Part shown: positions 48,970 to 58,232 of the stretch, piece by piece
Numbering within the stretch: the stretch's first letter is position 1
Layout of the letters: the number at the start of each line of letters is the position of its first letter
Origin: CAZAGD01 sp964484485
GTDB taxonomy: Bacteria > Desulfobacterota > SM23-61
Assembly (NCBI GenBank): GCA_964484485.1
Contig: CAZAGD010000043.1
Location: 16,775 to 80,774, forward strand
Reading direction: 5' to 3'
DNA: 64,000 nt
Notes under the pieces: generated by a model
The model's database searches: none
Told to the model about the DNA's origin: nothing
What the model saw: only the letters and a program-made list of their open reading frames with translations
Made by a program: the position numbers and the translations under genes

Positions 48970-49683
48970 ATGGATAATCAACATTTACCGGCCATCATCG
49001 AAGCTTTAATCTTCGCTGCCGAGGCCCCTTTGCCTTTAGAAAAGATTAGAGAAATTTTGGATGTGCCCAAGAAAGAAGTCCAAGGCATACTGGAGCAGCT
49101 GCGCGCCGACTATGCTAATCAAGAGCGAGGTTTTACTTTGGTAGAGGTGGCTGAAGGCTGGCAGTTTCGCACCCGTCCTGAATATGCGCCTTGGATCAGA
49201 AAAATGAAGAAAGCAAAGACCTTCGCCCTCAGTCAGCCTGCTTTGGAAACTTTAGCCGTCATTGCCTATAAACAACCAATCATGCGCTCAGAAATCGAAA
49301 AAATTCGGGGCGTAGATTCCGGAGGGGTGCTGCGGACGCTATTAGAAAAAAAGCTCATAAAAATTTTGGGGAGGAAAGATATACCCGGCCGTCCCTTAGT
49401 CTATGGGACGTCGCGGCATTTTTTGGAGACTTTTGGACTCAAAGATTTGACCAGTTTACCTACCATAAAAGAAATGGAAAGTTTGGGGGCTGGGGAGAGA
49501 GAAAAAATTTTATCGACCAATGGGCTTATGAATCCTGGCCAAGAAAATGTACCTGAGGGAGAAGGGGATGATTGGGGGCCGCAAGAAACGGAAAGGGAAC
49601 TAAAAAAAGAAGAAGTTAAGGAAAATTTGCCGGAAGCGAAAATAAATGAACAATCTTGTGAGAATATCGAAAATTCTGGCTGA
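48970..49683 (+). CDS. scpB: Segregation and condensation protein B
   Basis: Winged-helix partner of ScpA in the SMC complex. The 237-residue protein has the tandem wHTH core: ALIFAAEAPLPLEKIREIL, then FALSQPALETLAVIAYKQPIMRSEIEKIRGVDS, and GRKDIPGRPLVYGTSRHFLETFGL. The C-terminal 60 residues are acidic and low in complexity, an extension beyond the core domain. Its 3' end overlaps rluB by about 38 bp in a different frame, if the first rluB ATG is used. Confidence 0.93.
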   Translation: MDNQHLPAIIEALIFAAEAPLPLEKIREILDVPKKEVQGILEQLRADYANQERGFTLVEVAEGWQFRTRPEYAPWIRKMKKAKTFALSQPALETLAVIAYKQPIMRSEIEKIRGVDSGGVLRTLLEKKLIKILGRKDIPGRPLVYGTSRHFLETFGLKDLTSLPTIKEMESLGAGEREKILSTNGLMNPGQENVPEGEGDDWGPQETERELKKEEVKENLPEAKINEQSCENIENSG

Positions 49684-50392
49684 CGCGGGTTTAGCCTCCA
49701 GGCGTAAAGCCGAGGAATTAATCCGGGAAGGAAGAGTTACGGTTAATGGCCGGGTGGCGCAGATTGGCGACAAAGCTAACCCGGTCCAAGACCATATAAA
49801 GGTAGACGGCCGGCGCATCTCGCCTCTGACTAATAAAGTTTATATAATCCTTTACAAACCTAAAGGAGTAGTAACTTCCATAGATGATCCGGAGGGGAGA
49901 ACGACGGTCTTGGACTTAATTAAACCATTAAAAACTCGTCTTTTCCCGGTCGGTCGCCTCGATTTCGACGCTGAGGGAGTTCTCCTTTTGACGAATGATG
50001 GCCAGATGGCCCATTGTTTAACCCACCCTTCGTTCCGAGTGCCCCGCAAATACTTAGTTAAAATTAAGGGCCAGCCTACGGAGGAAGAAATAGAAAAACT
50101 CCAGCAGGGGGTAAAATTGGCCGATGGCCATACGGCTCCTTGTCTCATTTTTCCGGTGAAAAAAACTACCGAAAATCTCTGGGTAGAGATGACTTTATAC
50201 GAAGGGCGCAATAGACAAATAAAGAGAATGTGGGAAAAAACCGGTTATCAAGTATTGAAATTAAAAAGAATAGCTTTTGCCGGCCTAAGCTTGGGAAAAA
50301 TGCGCCCTGGGGAATATCGTTTTTTGACTCCGCGCGAGTTGCAAAAGCTGCAGAAAATTATCCAAAATAAAAAATCCATCCCCATGGGCTAA
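49646..50392 (+). CDS. rluB: Ribosomal large subunit pseudouridine synthase B
   Basis: RsuA/RluB-family enzyme that makes pseudouridine in 23S rRNA. An N-terminal S4 domain (ISKILADAGLASRRKAEELIREGRVTVNG) is followed by the catalytic GRLDFDAEGVLLLTNDG with the essential Asp and by EGRNRQIKRMWEKTGY. The start is taken as ATG 49646, which overlaps scpB by 38 bp; a GTG four codons downstream at 49658 would also fit, and the ribosome sites of both are weak. At 248 residues it is normal. rluB after scpB is a frequent arrangement. Confidence 0.9.
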   Translation: MNNLVRISKILADAGLASRRKAEELIREGRVTVNGRVAQIGDKANPVQDHIKVDGRRISPLTNKVYIILYKPKGVVTSIDDPEGRTTVLDLIKPLKTRLFPVGRLDFDAEGVLLLTNDGQMAHCLTHPSFRVPRKYLVKIKGQPTEEEIEKLQQGVKLADGHTAPCLIFPVKKTTENLWVEMTLYEGRNRQIKRMWEKTGYQVLKLKRIAFAGLSLGKMRPGEYRFLTPRELQKLQKIIQNKKSIPMG

Positions 50393-50402
50393 GGCAAAAA
50401 TT

Positions 50403-50912
50403 ATGGAGTTCTCTAAAAAGGGCGATGAAGGTTTTACCAGTCTTTTAGGTGGGGAAAGAGTTTCTAAAGCAGATCCCAGACCGGAAACTTACGGCACAAT
50501 TGATGAGGCCAGTTCTGCTTTAGGATTAGCCCGAGCTACAGCTGCTCGTGAACAAACCCAGGCCATTATTCTTTCTATCCAAAAAGACTTGCAGATCTTA
50601 GCGGCCGAGTTAGCTAGCGGAGCCCTCGCCAAGACTCCTTATCCCTACCGAATTGAGACAACTCATGTACAAAGGTTAGAAAATTTAATTGCTGATTTAC
50701 AAAAGGATGTAACTCTACCAAACGAGTTTATTTTGCCCGGCAAGACTCTTTCTTCTGCCGCTATCGACTTAGCCCGGACTATTATCCGCAGAGCAGAGCG
50801 CCGCGCCGTGCTTTTGTACCAGGAAAAAATTATTGACAATCCGCAGGTCTTAGCCTTCCTTAACCGCTTGGCGGATCTCCTTTTTACTTTGGCCAGATAT
50901 GAGGAAGCTTGA
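50403..50912 (+). CDS. Cob(I)alamin adenosyltransferase, PduO type
   Basis: Attaches the adenosyl group to corrinoids to make coenzyme B12. The 169 residues start KKGDEGFTSLLGGERVSKADPRPETYGTIDEASSALGLARA, holding the ATP-binding loop. The C-terminal RRAERRAVLLYQE and FLNRLADLLFTLARY segments are likewise diagnostic. It indicates B12-dependent enzymes in the organism. No cobalamin riboswitch is seen upstream; it is transcribed within the scpAB-rluB-tilS cluster, 10 bp after rluB and 3 bp before tilS. Confidence 0.92.
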   Translation: MEFSKKGDEGFTSLLGGERVSKADPRPETYGTIDEASSALGLARATAAREQTQAIILSIQKDLQILAAELASGALAKTPYPYRIETTHVQRLENLIADLQKDVTLPNEFILPGKTLSSAAIDLARTIIRRAERRAVLLYQEKIIDNPQVLAFLNRLADLLFTLARYEEA

Positions 50913-50915
50913 TTA

Positions 50916-52298
50916 ATGTTTTCGCTTCTCCAACAGGTCAAAAAGACCATAGACAAGTATGAAATGCTCCAACCTGGCGATGGAGTAGTGATTGGCGTAT
51001 CCGGAGGACCTGATTCCATGGCTCTTTTGCGGGTCCTCTGGGAATTACGGCTAGAGCTTCGTCTTTCCCTTTATGTAGCCCATTTGAACCATGGGCTTCG
51101 CCCGGAAGCAGAAGAAGAGAAAAAGTTTGTGCAAAAAGCGGCCGGGGCTTTAAGTCTGCCCTTTTTTTATCAGAAAGCTGATGTGTTAGCTAGGCAAAAA
51201 GAGAAAAATATTCCCCTGCAAGAAGCAGCCCGGGAGGTGCGCTACGCTTTTCTAAACGAAGTCGCCCAAAAACAGCGGGCCACCAAAATTGCCTTGGGAC
51301 ATACTGCTGATGATCAAGTAGAGTCAATTGTGATGCGCTTCCTGCGTGGCTCAGGGTCGCGGGGCTTGGCCGGAATTCCTCCGGTGCGGGAAGGCCTTTA
51401 TATTCGCCCTTTGATCGAATGCTGGCGGGAACAGATCGAAGATTTTTTACAGAAAAAGAAAATCTCTTTCTTGACCGATCCTTCCAATCGTTATTTACAT
51501 TATTTACGGAATCGGATTCGGCATGAGCTTATTCCTTTGCTCCAAAAGTATAATCCCAATTTGCCCCATACGCTCTGGCAAATGGCCGAGATATTTCGGG
51601 CGGAAGAAGAATACTGGGAGAATCTCCTCCAAGAGAAGTTTTTTTCTTTTGTGCGCCAGCAAAAAAAAGACGCACTTATTTTAGATATTCCCTCGTTACA
51701 GGAACAGCCTTTAGCCATGCAGTGGCGAGTTATCCGCCAGGCTATCCGGAATAGCTTAGGTCATCTACGCCGCATAGGTTTTATCCATGTTTGGGATATA
51801 ACCCGTTTGATTCAATCTCCAGAACCGAATAAGACTCTGTTACTTCCTCACGGAGTGCGCGTGATCAAGTCTTATCAGACACTAACTTTAGCCTTACAGC
51901 CTGAGCACATCCCCTCTTTTAATTATCAAATTTTGGGCCCAGGCTATATAGAGATACCGGAAATAGGCCGAGCCCTGAATTTGGAAATTACTTCTCGCCC
52001 TTCTCTAAATAAAGAAAGGGCTTCTAATAATGTAGCTTTCTTGGATTTTGATCATTTAGACTTCCCTTTACTTATTAGGTCATTCCGGCCCGGGGATCGC
52101 CTCCAACCTTTGGGCATGGAAAAGGAAAAGAAGCTAAAGGATCTTTTTATAGATTTAAAAATTCCCGTTCGCCAACGGCGCCTGATTCCGCTACTCTTTA
52201 AAAATGACCAGATTCTTTGGGTGGCTGGAATCCGTCTTGACCACCGGGCACGGGTAAAACCAGAGACGAAAAGAGTTTTGCGGGTCGAGATATTCTGA
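50916..52298 (+). CDS. tilS: tRNA(Ile)-lysidine synthase
   Basis: Converts C34 of tRNA-Ile(CAU) to lysidine so that it reads AUA. The PP-loop motif VIGVSGGPDSMALLRVL is near residue 27, followed by HLNHGLRPEAEEE, LGHTADDQVESIVMRFLRGSG and a C-terminal tRNA-binding domain ending in FRPGDRLQPLGMEKEKKLKDLFIDLKIP. The 460-residue length is standard. It ends the xerD-to-tilS cluster. Its existence means one CAT-anticodon tRNA in the genome should be tRNA-Ile2; the one in this window looks more like elongator Met. Confidence 0.95.
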   Translation: MFSLLQQVKKTIDKYEMLQPGDGVVIGVSGGPDSMALLRVLWELRLELRLSLYVAHLNHGLRPEAEEEKKFVQKAAGALSLPFFYQKADVLARQKEKNIPLQEAAREVRYAFLNEVAQKQRATKIALGHTADDQVESIVMRFLRGSGSRGLAGIPPVREGLYIRPLIECWREQIEDFLQKKKISFLTDPSNRYLHYLRNRIRHELIPLLQKYNPNLPHTLWQMAEIFRAEEEYWENLLQEKFFSFVRQQKKDALILDIPSLQEQPLAMQWRVIRQAIRNSLGHLRRIGFIHVWDITRLIQSPEPNKTLLLPHGVRVIKSYQTLTLALQPEHIPSFNYQILGPGYIEIPEIGRALNLEITSRPSLNKERASNNVAFLDFDHLDFPLLIRSFRPGDRLQPLGMEKEKKLKDLFIDLKIPVRQRRLIPLLFKNDQILWVAGIRLDHRARVKPETKRVLRVEIF

Positions 52299-52624
52299 AT
52301 CTTTGGCCCATATTTTCTGCGTAAATATTATCCGCCTTAAGAAAGTAGATCCCCCATTAATCCTTTCGCAAAGGAAGATGCGGCGGGATTTGTATAACAA
52401 AACTTCCAGATTTGGCAAATATTTAGTATAGCGGGGAATTAAAGTTAAAGAAGATTTTTCCGTTGTGCAAAACCTTACTTTGTGCTATAAATATTTAAAC
52501 TTAGAAGAAGCGTAAAAATAGTTTCTTTTTCCTTTTTTAAGCAAATTAACCCGGAAAGTAAAATAAGCAAATTAGTACCCAGGGGTGAAAAGAAACCAAA
52601 TTTTAATCAATTAGAAAGAGGCTT
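52299..52624. other. Intergenic leader of ftsH
   Basis: About 325 bp without a gene. The only recognisable element is the promoter at 52463-52491; AAGCAAATTA occurs twice (52539-52548 and 52567-52576) as a short direct repeat. Confidence 0.5.
52463..52491 (+). promoter_or_regulatory. Promoter for ftsH
   Basis: An extended -10 TGCTATAAA (hexamer 52486-52491) with a weak -35 TTGTGC (52463-52468) at 17 bp, leaving a 5' leader of about 130 bases before the ATG at 52625. I looked for a sigma32-type heat-shock promoter and did not find a good one. Confidence 0.5.
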
Positions 52625-54481
52625 ATGGGGGAAAAGAGAGTGGGCCCCTTTTATAAAAATTTGGCGATTTGGCTGGTCATCAGCGTGATGATGATCTTGC
52701 TCTTCAATCTTTTTAACCAACCTCGTTCTTCCTCAGAAAAAATAATTTTTAGCGAATTCTTGAGCGCCTTAGACCGGGGAGAGATTAAAGAAGTCACCAT
52801 TCAAGGACATAATATCTCCGGCCGGTTTGCTAATCGCCGAGAATTTAAAACTTATGCGCCCAATTATCCTGAGCTCATTAAAATTTTAAGGGAAAAAGAG
52901 GTAAAAATTACGGCCAAACCAGAAGAGGAGTCTCCTTGGTATATGACTCTGCTCGTCTCTTGGTTCCCCATGCTGCTGCTCATTGGCTTTTGGGTCTTTT
53001 TTATGCGGCAGATGCAAGCGGGGGGAACAAAGGCGATGTCTTTTGGCAAAGCCCGGGTCAAATTGCTCAATGAACGGCATCAAAAAGTTACTTTTATGGA
53101 TGTAGCCGGCATAGATGAATCCAAGGAAGAGTTGCAAGAAATCATTGAGTTTCTCCGGGATCCGAAAAAATTTACTAAGCTCGGAGGGCGTATTCCTAAA
53201 GGAGTACTGTTAGTAGGTCCTCCGGGAACGGGGAAAACCCTTTTAGCGAGGGCTATTGCCGGCGAAGCAAATGTGCCTTTCTTCTCCATCAGCGGCTCTG
53301 ATTTTGTAGAGATGTTCGTAGGGGTGGGCGCCTCGCGAGTGCGCGACCTCTTCATCCAAGGGAAGAAGCATGCGCCCTGTATTATTTTTATTGATGAAAT
53401 TGATGCCGTTGGTCGGCATCGCGGAGCCGGCCTGGGCGGAGGCCATGATGAACGAGAGCAGACTTTGAACCAGCTACTGGTCGAAATGGATGGCTTCGAA
53501 TCTAATGAAGGAGTAATCATTGTGGCCGCCACGAACCGTCCTGATGTTCTCGATCCAGCCCTGCTTCGTCCGGGAAGATTTGACCGGCAAGTAGTCGTGC
53601 CCCGTCCTGATGTGAAAGGAAGGGAAGAAATTTTAAAAGTACATACCAGAAAAACCCCTCTGGCGGAGGATGTTAGCCTTTCGGTGCTGGCCCGTGGCAC
53701 TCCTGGTTTTACCGGCGCAGATTTGGAAAATTTAGTCAATGAAGCTGCTCTTTTGGCTGCCCGGAAAGGAAGGTCCAGAGTCACTATGGACGACTTTGAA
53801 GCAGCGAAGGATAAAGTACTCATGGGCGTGGAAAGGCGAACGATGATTATCAGTGAAGAGGAGAAGCGGCTCACCGCCTACCACGAAGCTGGACACACTT
53901 TGGTGGCCAAATTCCTACCCTGTGCTGATCCGATTCACAAAGTGACCATAATTCCCCGGGGACGGGCCTTGGGGGTGACCCAACAGCTTCCTGCGGAAGA
54001 CAAACATACTCTTTCCCGTGACTACATTTTGAATAAAATCACCATTTTCTTAGGAGGTAGGGCAGCAGAAGAGCTGGTTTTACACACACAGACCACAGGA
54101 GCAGGTAATGATTTAGAAATGGCTACAGAATGGGCGCGGAAAATGGTCTGTGATTATGGGATGAGTGAAAGATTAGGACCAGTCACCTTTGGCAAGCGAG
54201 ATGAACATATCTTCTTAGGGCGAGAGATTGCCCAAGCTAAGGACTATAGCGAAAAGACCGCCATAGAAATTGATGAGGAAATTAAACGCTTAGTATTAGA
54301 AAATTATAATCGCGCCAAGGGGATAATCATAGAAAACATGGATAAACTCCACCGTTTGGCCACAGCTCTATTAGAGAAAGAAGTTTTGGCTGGAGAAGAG
54401 ATTGACCAGGTCTTAGGACTAAAACCAGCCCACCCCGAAGGCCTGCCGAAAGAATTAGTCCAAGAAGGGAGGCTTTTTTAA
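52625..54481 (+). CDS. ftsH: ATP-dependent zinc metalloprotease FtsH
   Basis: Membrane-bound AAA+ protease for quality control and regulatory proteolysis. Two transmembrane segments (about residues 13-31 and 101-121) enclose a periplasmic domain. The AAA module holds Walker A GPPGTGKTLLARA near residue 198, the FVEMFVGVGASRVRDLF pore loop, IIFIDEIDAVGRHRG and the second region of homology PALLRPGRFDRQV. The zinc site is HEAGHTL with a downstream Asp (TGAGNDLEMAT). The 618-residue chain is full length. A strong terminator follows directly, separating it from folP, with which it is usually cotranscribed. Confidence 0.97.
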   Translation: MGEKRVGPFYKNLAIWLVISVMMILLFNLFNQPRSSSEKIIFSEFLSALDRGEIKEVTIQGHNISGRFANRREFKTYAPNYPELIKILREKEVKITAKPEEESPWYMTLLVSWFPMLLLIGFWVFFMRQMQAGGTKAMSFGKARVKLLNERHQKVTFMDVAGIDESKEELQEIIEFLRDPKKFTKLGGRIPKGVLLVGPPGTGKTLLARAIAGEANVPFFSISGSDFVEMFVGVGASRVRDLFIQGKKHAPCIIFIDEIDAVGRHRGAGLGGGHDEREQTLNQLLVEMDGFESNEGVIIVAATNRPDVLDPALLRPGRFDRQVVVPRPDVKGREEILKVHTRKTPLAEDVSLSVLARGTPGFTGADLENLVNEAALLAARKGRSRVTMDDFEAAKDKVLMGVERRTMIISEEEKRLTAYHEAGHTLVAKFLPCADPIHKVTIIPRGRALGVTQQLPAEDKHTLSRDYILNKITIFLGGRAAEELVLHTQTTGAGNDLEMATEWARKMVCDYGMSERLGPVTFGKRDEHIFLGREIAQAKDYSEKTAIEIDEEIKRLVLENYNRAKGIIIENMDKLHRLATALLEKEVLAGEEIDQVLGLKPAHPEGLPKELVQEGRLF

Positions 54482-54551
54482 AAGGGCCTGCAGATCAAGG
54501 GCTAAGGGTGGAGTTTATAACCCAGGTTCCTTGATTTAGTGCCCTTTTTTA
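54482..54551 (+). terminator. Rho-independent terminator after ftsH
   Basis: A long interrupted stem: GGGC (54484-54487) pairs with GCCC (54541-54544), and an inner ATCAAGG/CCTTGAT pair and a GGGT/ACCC pair close the hairpin. A run of six T follows at 54545-54550. It lies between ftsH and folP. Confidence 0.8.
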
Positions 54552-54578
54552 TTTTATTAAGCACGAAGACAATAGAGA

Positions 54579-55442
54579 ATGATACTTAATTTTCGCCAGC
54601 AAAAATATGACCTAAGTCAGCGTACCCTTATTATGGGGGCTTTAAATGTCACTCCTGATTCCTTCTCTGACGGCGGCCTTTTTTTTGATCTGGAGAAAGC
54701 GGTGGCGCGCGGGAGACAGATGGCTGCTGAAGGAGCAGACCTGATCGATATTGGCGGAGAATCAACCAGGCCAGGGGCCAAACCCTTAGATGAAGAAGAG
54801 GAACTTCGCCGCGTAATTCCCCTTATCCGCACTTTGAGCAAGGAGATTAATATTCCTATTTCCGTGGACACACGTAAAGCGCGAGTGGCGGAAGAATCCT
54901 TGGCCGCCGGGGCCGAGATGATTAATGACGTAAGCGCTCTAAGATTCGATAAAAGAATGGCGAAGGTGGTTAAAGAGGCCAAAGTTCCGGTAGTACTCAT
55001 GCATATGCGCGGCGATCCAGAGACCATGCAATTAAACACTCACTACGATGATCTATTGGGGGAGATTTTTTCATTTTTAAAAGAAAGGATAATTTTTGCG
55101 GAAGACCAAGGCATTTCCGCCGAAAAAATAATCATAGATCCAGGTTTGGGTTTTGGAAAATCTTTAGAGGAAGGGCATAATCTTTTAATATTGAAGTACC
55201 TGCAGAAATTTCGCGAACTGGGCAAACCCTTGCTCGTTGGTCCTTCGCGCAAGGCCTTTATCGGTCACATCTTAAACCTTCCGCCGTTAGAACGGGAAGA
55301 AGGAACAATGGCGGCCGTGGCTATTGCTATTTTAAACGGGGCTAATATCGTCCGCGTGCATGAAGTCGCCCGGATGCGCCGCGTAGTAAAGGTGGCCGAT
55401 GCTATATTGCGCTGTGATCATCAGCGGCTAACGTCAGAATAA
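54579..55442 (+). CDS. folP: Dihydropteroate synthase
   Basis: Condenses p-aminobenzoate with a dihydropterin pyrophosphate in folate synthesis. The 287 residues contain the pterin/pyrophosphate motif MGALNVTPDSFSDGG, then DIGGESTRPGA, ISVDTRKARVAEESLAAGAEMINDVSAL, HMRGDPETMQ and DPGLGFGKSLEEGHNLL. The terminal VRVHEV is also conserved. It follows the terminator by about 28 bp, with no strong promoter or ribosome site in between, and starts the folP-glmM run; in many Deltaproteobacteria cdaA and ybbR lie between these two, but not here. Confidence 0.95.
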   Translation: MILNFRQQKYDLSQRTLIMGALNVTPDSFSDGGLFFDLEKAVARGRQMAAEGADLIDIGGESTRPGAKPLDEEEELRRVIPLIRTLSKEINIPISVDTRKARVAEESLAAGAEMINDVSALRFDKRMAKVVKEAKVPVVLMHMRGDPETMQLNTHYDDLLGEIFSFLKERIIFAEDQGISAEKIIIDPGLGFGKSLEEGHNLLILKYLQKFRELGKPLLVGPSRKAFIGHILNLPPLEREEGTMAAVAIAILNGANIVRVHEVARMRRVVKVADAILRCDHQRLTSE

Positions 55443-55463
55443 GATAGAGGGAGATGAGCAATA

Positions 55464-56813
55464 GTGCGTAAACTTTTCGGCACCGACGGCATAAGGGGCG
55501 TGGCCAATGTAGAACCCATGACCACCGAGATGGCCATGCAAGTGGGCCGCGGGGTTGCTTATATTTTTAAGAATAAAAAGCGACGACACAAAATCGTCAT
55601 CGGCAAGGATACCCGTCTATCTGGCTACATGCTGGAAAATGCCTTGGTAGCCGGAATCTGCTCGATGGGGGTGGACGTCCTCCTCGTGGGACCTTTGCCC
55701 ACTCCCGGAATCGCCTTTATTACTGCTTCCATGAGAGCCGATGCGGGGATTGTTATTTCGGCTTCCCATAATCCTTTTCAAGATAATGGCATAAAAATTT
55801 TTTCTGGTAACGGCTTCAAGTTACCCGACGATTTGGAGTTGAAAATAGAGGAATTAATCTTTTCGGAAAAAATTGACTCCTTGCGGCCGACGGCCGCCGA
55901 AATAGGCAAAGCTTACCGGGTAGATGATGCTGTGGGTAGATACGTGGTCCATCTGAAAAATTCTTTCCCTAAAGATCTCACGCTCGATGGCGTGAAGATA
56001 GTCTTGGATTGTGCGCATGGCGCTGCTTATAAAGTTGCGCCGGCCGTTTTTGAAGAATTGGGAGCGGAGGTAATTGCCCTGGGAGTGGAACCTAACGGGG
56101 AGAATATTAACTACCAATGCGGTTCCCTTCATCCTCATTTGGTTATGGAAAAAGTGCAGGAATGCCAAGCTGATATCGGTATTTCCTTAGACGGCGATGC
56201 GGATCGGGCCATATTTGCCGATGAGCAAGGAAACTTGGTAGATGGAGACCAGATTATGGCCATCTGCGCCCACGACTTGAAGAAGAAAAAAAGACTTAAC
56301 CATAATACTTTAGTAGCTACGGTGATGAGCAATATGGGCTTAGATTTAGCTATGAAAGAAAAAGGCATAAAAGTAGTGCGTACTCAAGTGGGTGACCGCT
56401 ATGTAGTGGAAGAGATGAATCGGGGGGGGTACAACCTGGGCGGGGAACAATCAGGTCATTTTATCTTTTTAGACTATAATACCACGGGCGATGGCGTGCT
56501 CTCCGCCTTGCAGGTCTTAGCGGTTATGAAGAGGGAAAATAAAAAGCTTTCCGAGTTATCCACGATCATGATGAAATTCCCGCAAGTTTTAATAAACGTA
56601 CCAGTGCGGGAAAAAAGAGATCCAGCTCAGATTCCAGAATTAGCCAAGTTGCTGAAGAATATAAAAGAAAAGTTAGCAAATAAAGGGCGCTTGTTAGTTC
56701 GCCCCTCAGGAACTGAGAATCTCATGCGCGTAATGGTGGAAGGAGAGGACAAAGAAAAGATTAATGCCTATGCCCAAGAAATTGCCGCGATTATCCGCAA
56801 AAATATGGCTTAA
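55464..56813 (+). CDS. glmM: Phosphoglucosamine mutase
   Basis: Interconverts glucosamine-6- and -1-phosphate for peptidoglycan and LPS precursors. The start is GTG at 55464, after GAGGGAGATGAG. The 449 residues have RKLFGTDGIRGVAN at the N-terminus, the active-site serine loop GIVISASHNPFQDNGIKIF near residue 95, the metal loop ISLDGDADRAIFAD, GGEQSGHFIF and a C-terminal RPSGTENLMRVMVEGED phosphate-binding loop. It is cotranscribed with folP (21-bp gap) and pdxJ (47-bp gap). Confidence 0.96.
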   Translation: MRKLFGTDGIRGVANVEPMTTEMAMQVGRGVAYIFKNKKRRHKIVIGKDTRLSGYMLENALVAGICSMGVDVLLVGPLPTPGIAFITASMRADAGIVISASHNPFQDNGIKIFSGNGFKLPDDLELKIEELIFSEKIDSLRPTAAEIGKAYRVDDAVGRYVVHLKNSFPKDLTLDGVKIVLDCAHGAAYKVAPAVFEELGAEVIALGVEPNGENINYQCGSLHPHLVMEKVQECQADIGISLDGDADRAIFADEQGNLVDGDQIMAICAHDLKKKKRLNHNTLVATVMSNMGLDLAMKEKGIKVVRTQVGDRYVVEEMNRGGYNLGGEQSGHFIFLDYNTTGDGVLSALQVLAVMKRENKKLSELSTIMMKFPQVLINVPVREKRDPAQIPELAKLLKNIKEKLANKGRLLVRPSGTENLMRVMVEGEDKEKINAYAQEIAAIIRKNMA

Positions 56814-56860
56814 AAAATTTTGCCTACCCCTGTCCCGATTTCTAATTAAAAGGAGGAGCG

Positions 56861-57616
56861 GTGAGCAAATTATCAGTTAATGTAGATCACGTAGCTACTC
56901 TCCGGCAGGCCCGCCGAGGCAAACAGCCCGATCCAGTAGCCGCGGCAGTTTTGGCCGAGTTGGCTGGCGCAGATGGGATCATTGTACATCTCCGGGAAGA
57001 CCGGCGCCACATCCAAGAACGTGATTTGGAAATATTGCGCCAAGTGGTCAAAACTCACCTTAACCTGGAAATGGCCAACACCAAGGAGATCATGCAAATT
57101 GCCCTGCGGATTAAACCAGACATGGTGACCTTCGTGCCGGAAAGAAGAGAGGAACTCACGACCGAAGGGGGCCTTGATGTTGTAAGTAATCGGGAGGCGC
57201 TGCAAAAAAGTATCCAAAAATTAAAAGCCGCAGGAATTCAGATTAGCCTTTTTATTGACCCAGAACCGCGCCAAGTGAGGGCCAGTAAAAAAATAGGCGC
57301 CGAATTTATAGAAATCCACACGGGAAGGTATTGTGAGGCCAGCAATGAACTGACGAGAGCACGAGAATTTCAACGCATTGTCGCTGCTATTCGTCTCGCT
57401 CATCGTCTTGGTTTACGCATCAAGATTGGTCACGGATTAGATTATCAAAATGTGCTTCCTTTTACCAATATCCCCGAAATCGAAGATTTTAGTATTGGAC
57501 ATAGTATTATCTCCCGAGCTGTTCTCGTTGGTATAGAGAAGGCTGTGCGGGAAATGAAAGAAATTATAAAACAAAATAATATTTCTCGTCCCCAGCCTTC
57601 CCTCCCGAGTAAATAA
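56861..57616 (+). CDS. pdxJ: Pyridoxine 5'-phosphate synthase
   Basis: Makes pyridoxine 5'-phosphate from deoxyxylulose 5-phosphate and an amino-acetone phosphate. The start is GTG at 56861, preceded by a perfect AAGGAGGAGCG. The 251 residues have the N-terminus KLSVNVDHVATLRQARRGKQPDPV, GIIVHLREDRRHIQERD, the catalytic Glu in MVTFVPERREELTTEGGLDV, IEIHTGRYCEA, KIGHGLDYQNV and EDFSIGHSIISRAV. The 195-bp gap to acpS is free of genes. pdxA is not in the window. Confidence 0.95.
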   Translation: MSKLSVNVDHVATLRQARRGKQPDPVAAAVLAELAGADGIIVHLREDRRHIQERDLEILRQVVKTHLNLEMANTKEIMQIALRIKPDMVTFVPERREELTTEGGLDVVSNREALQKSIQKLKAAGIQISLFIDPEPRQVRASKKIGAEFIEIHTGRYCEASNELTRAREFQRIVAAIRLAHRLGLRIKIGHGLDYQNVLPFTNIPEIEDFSIGHSIISRAVLVGIEKAVREMKEIIKQNNISRPQPSLPSK

Positions 57617-57811
57617 ATACAGTACGGGAAATTTTTAAATTTTCCTTTAGGACCAGGCTAAGAAATTTTTTAGATCCGCTCACTCAATTAGAGCAGGCTT
57701 CGTTTAAGAATAAGTTATGCAGGGGGGGATGAGGTTAGAGAGGATTTGCTTAATAAATTATAAAGAGTGGGCAATTATTTAGCATGCGGGAGGGGATATA
57801 AGGATTTTTTG

Positions 57812-58189
57812 ATGATCTATGGCATCGGAATTGATATAGTCCAAATTAAAAGGATAGAAGAGGCTCTGCAGCGTTGGGGCGAAAGGTTTAGAAATAAAGT
57901 TTTCACCTCTAGAGAAGTGAACTATTGCCAAAAAAAACGGAATGCTGCCGCTAATTATGCGGCGCGGTTTGCGGCCAAAGAAGCTTTCGTCAAAGCTTTA
58001 GGAATAGGTATGCGCCGCGGAGTTCATTGGCGCGAAGTAGAAGTGGAGCGTGGGCCGTTAGGAAAGCCCCTATTAAAAATTTCCGGCCGGGCGCAAGAGA
58101 TTTGCCAAAAAGAAGGGATCAAAACAATTTCGGTCAGCCTAACGCATGATCGAGATTATAGTTGTGCCTTGGTCGTTTTGGAAAAATGA
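57812..58189 (+). CDS. acpS: Holo-[acyl-carrier-protein] synthase
   Basis: Transfers phosphopantetheine from CoA to the acyl carrier protein. The frame opens earlier (57767), but homologues begin with the IYGIGIDIVQIKRIEEAL segment. The ATG at 57812 follows AAGGATTTTTTG, so I start there, giving 125 residues. Two signature regions are present: GIDIVQIKRIEE with the metal-binding Asp, and NYAARFAAKEAFVKALGIGMRRGVHW with the catalytic Glu. VSLTHDRDYSCALVVLE closes the fold. It precedes nnr by 43 bp. Confidence 0.93.
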   Translation: MIYGIGIDIVQIKRIEEALQRWGERFRNKVFTSREVNYCQKKRNAAANYAARFAAKEAFVKALGIGMRRGVHWREVEVERGPLGKPLLKISGRAQEICQKEGIKTISVSLTHDRDYSCALVVLEK

Positions 58190-58232
58190 CCAGCAGGGTG
58201 GCCAAATTAAAAATAAAGGGAAGAGGTAAGCA

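Noticed and set aside
50393..50402. Cobalamin riboswitch ahead of the adenosyltransferase gene
   Set aside because: Only 10 bp separate it from rluB, so there is no room for one, and none is seen upstream in the cluster.
52299..52400. Sigma32-like promoter before ftsH (CTTAAG ... CCCCCATTA near 52337-52360)
   Set aside because: The spacer is about 9 bp, far too short, and the element is more than 250 bp from the gene.
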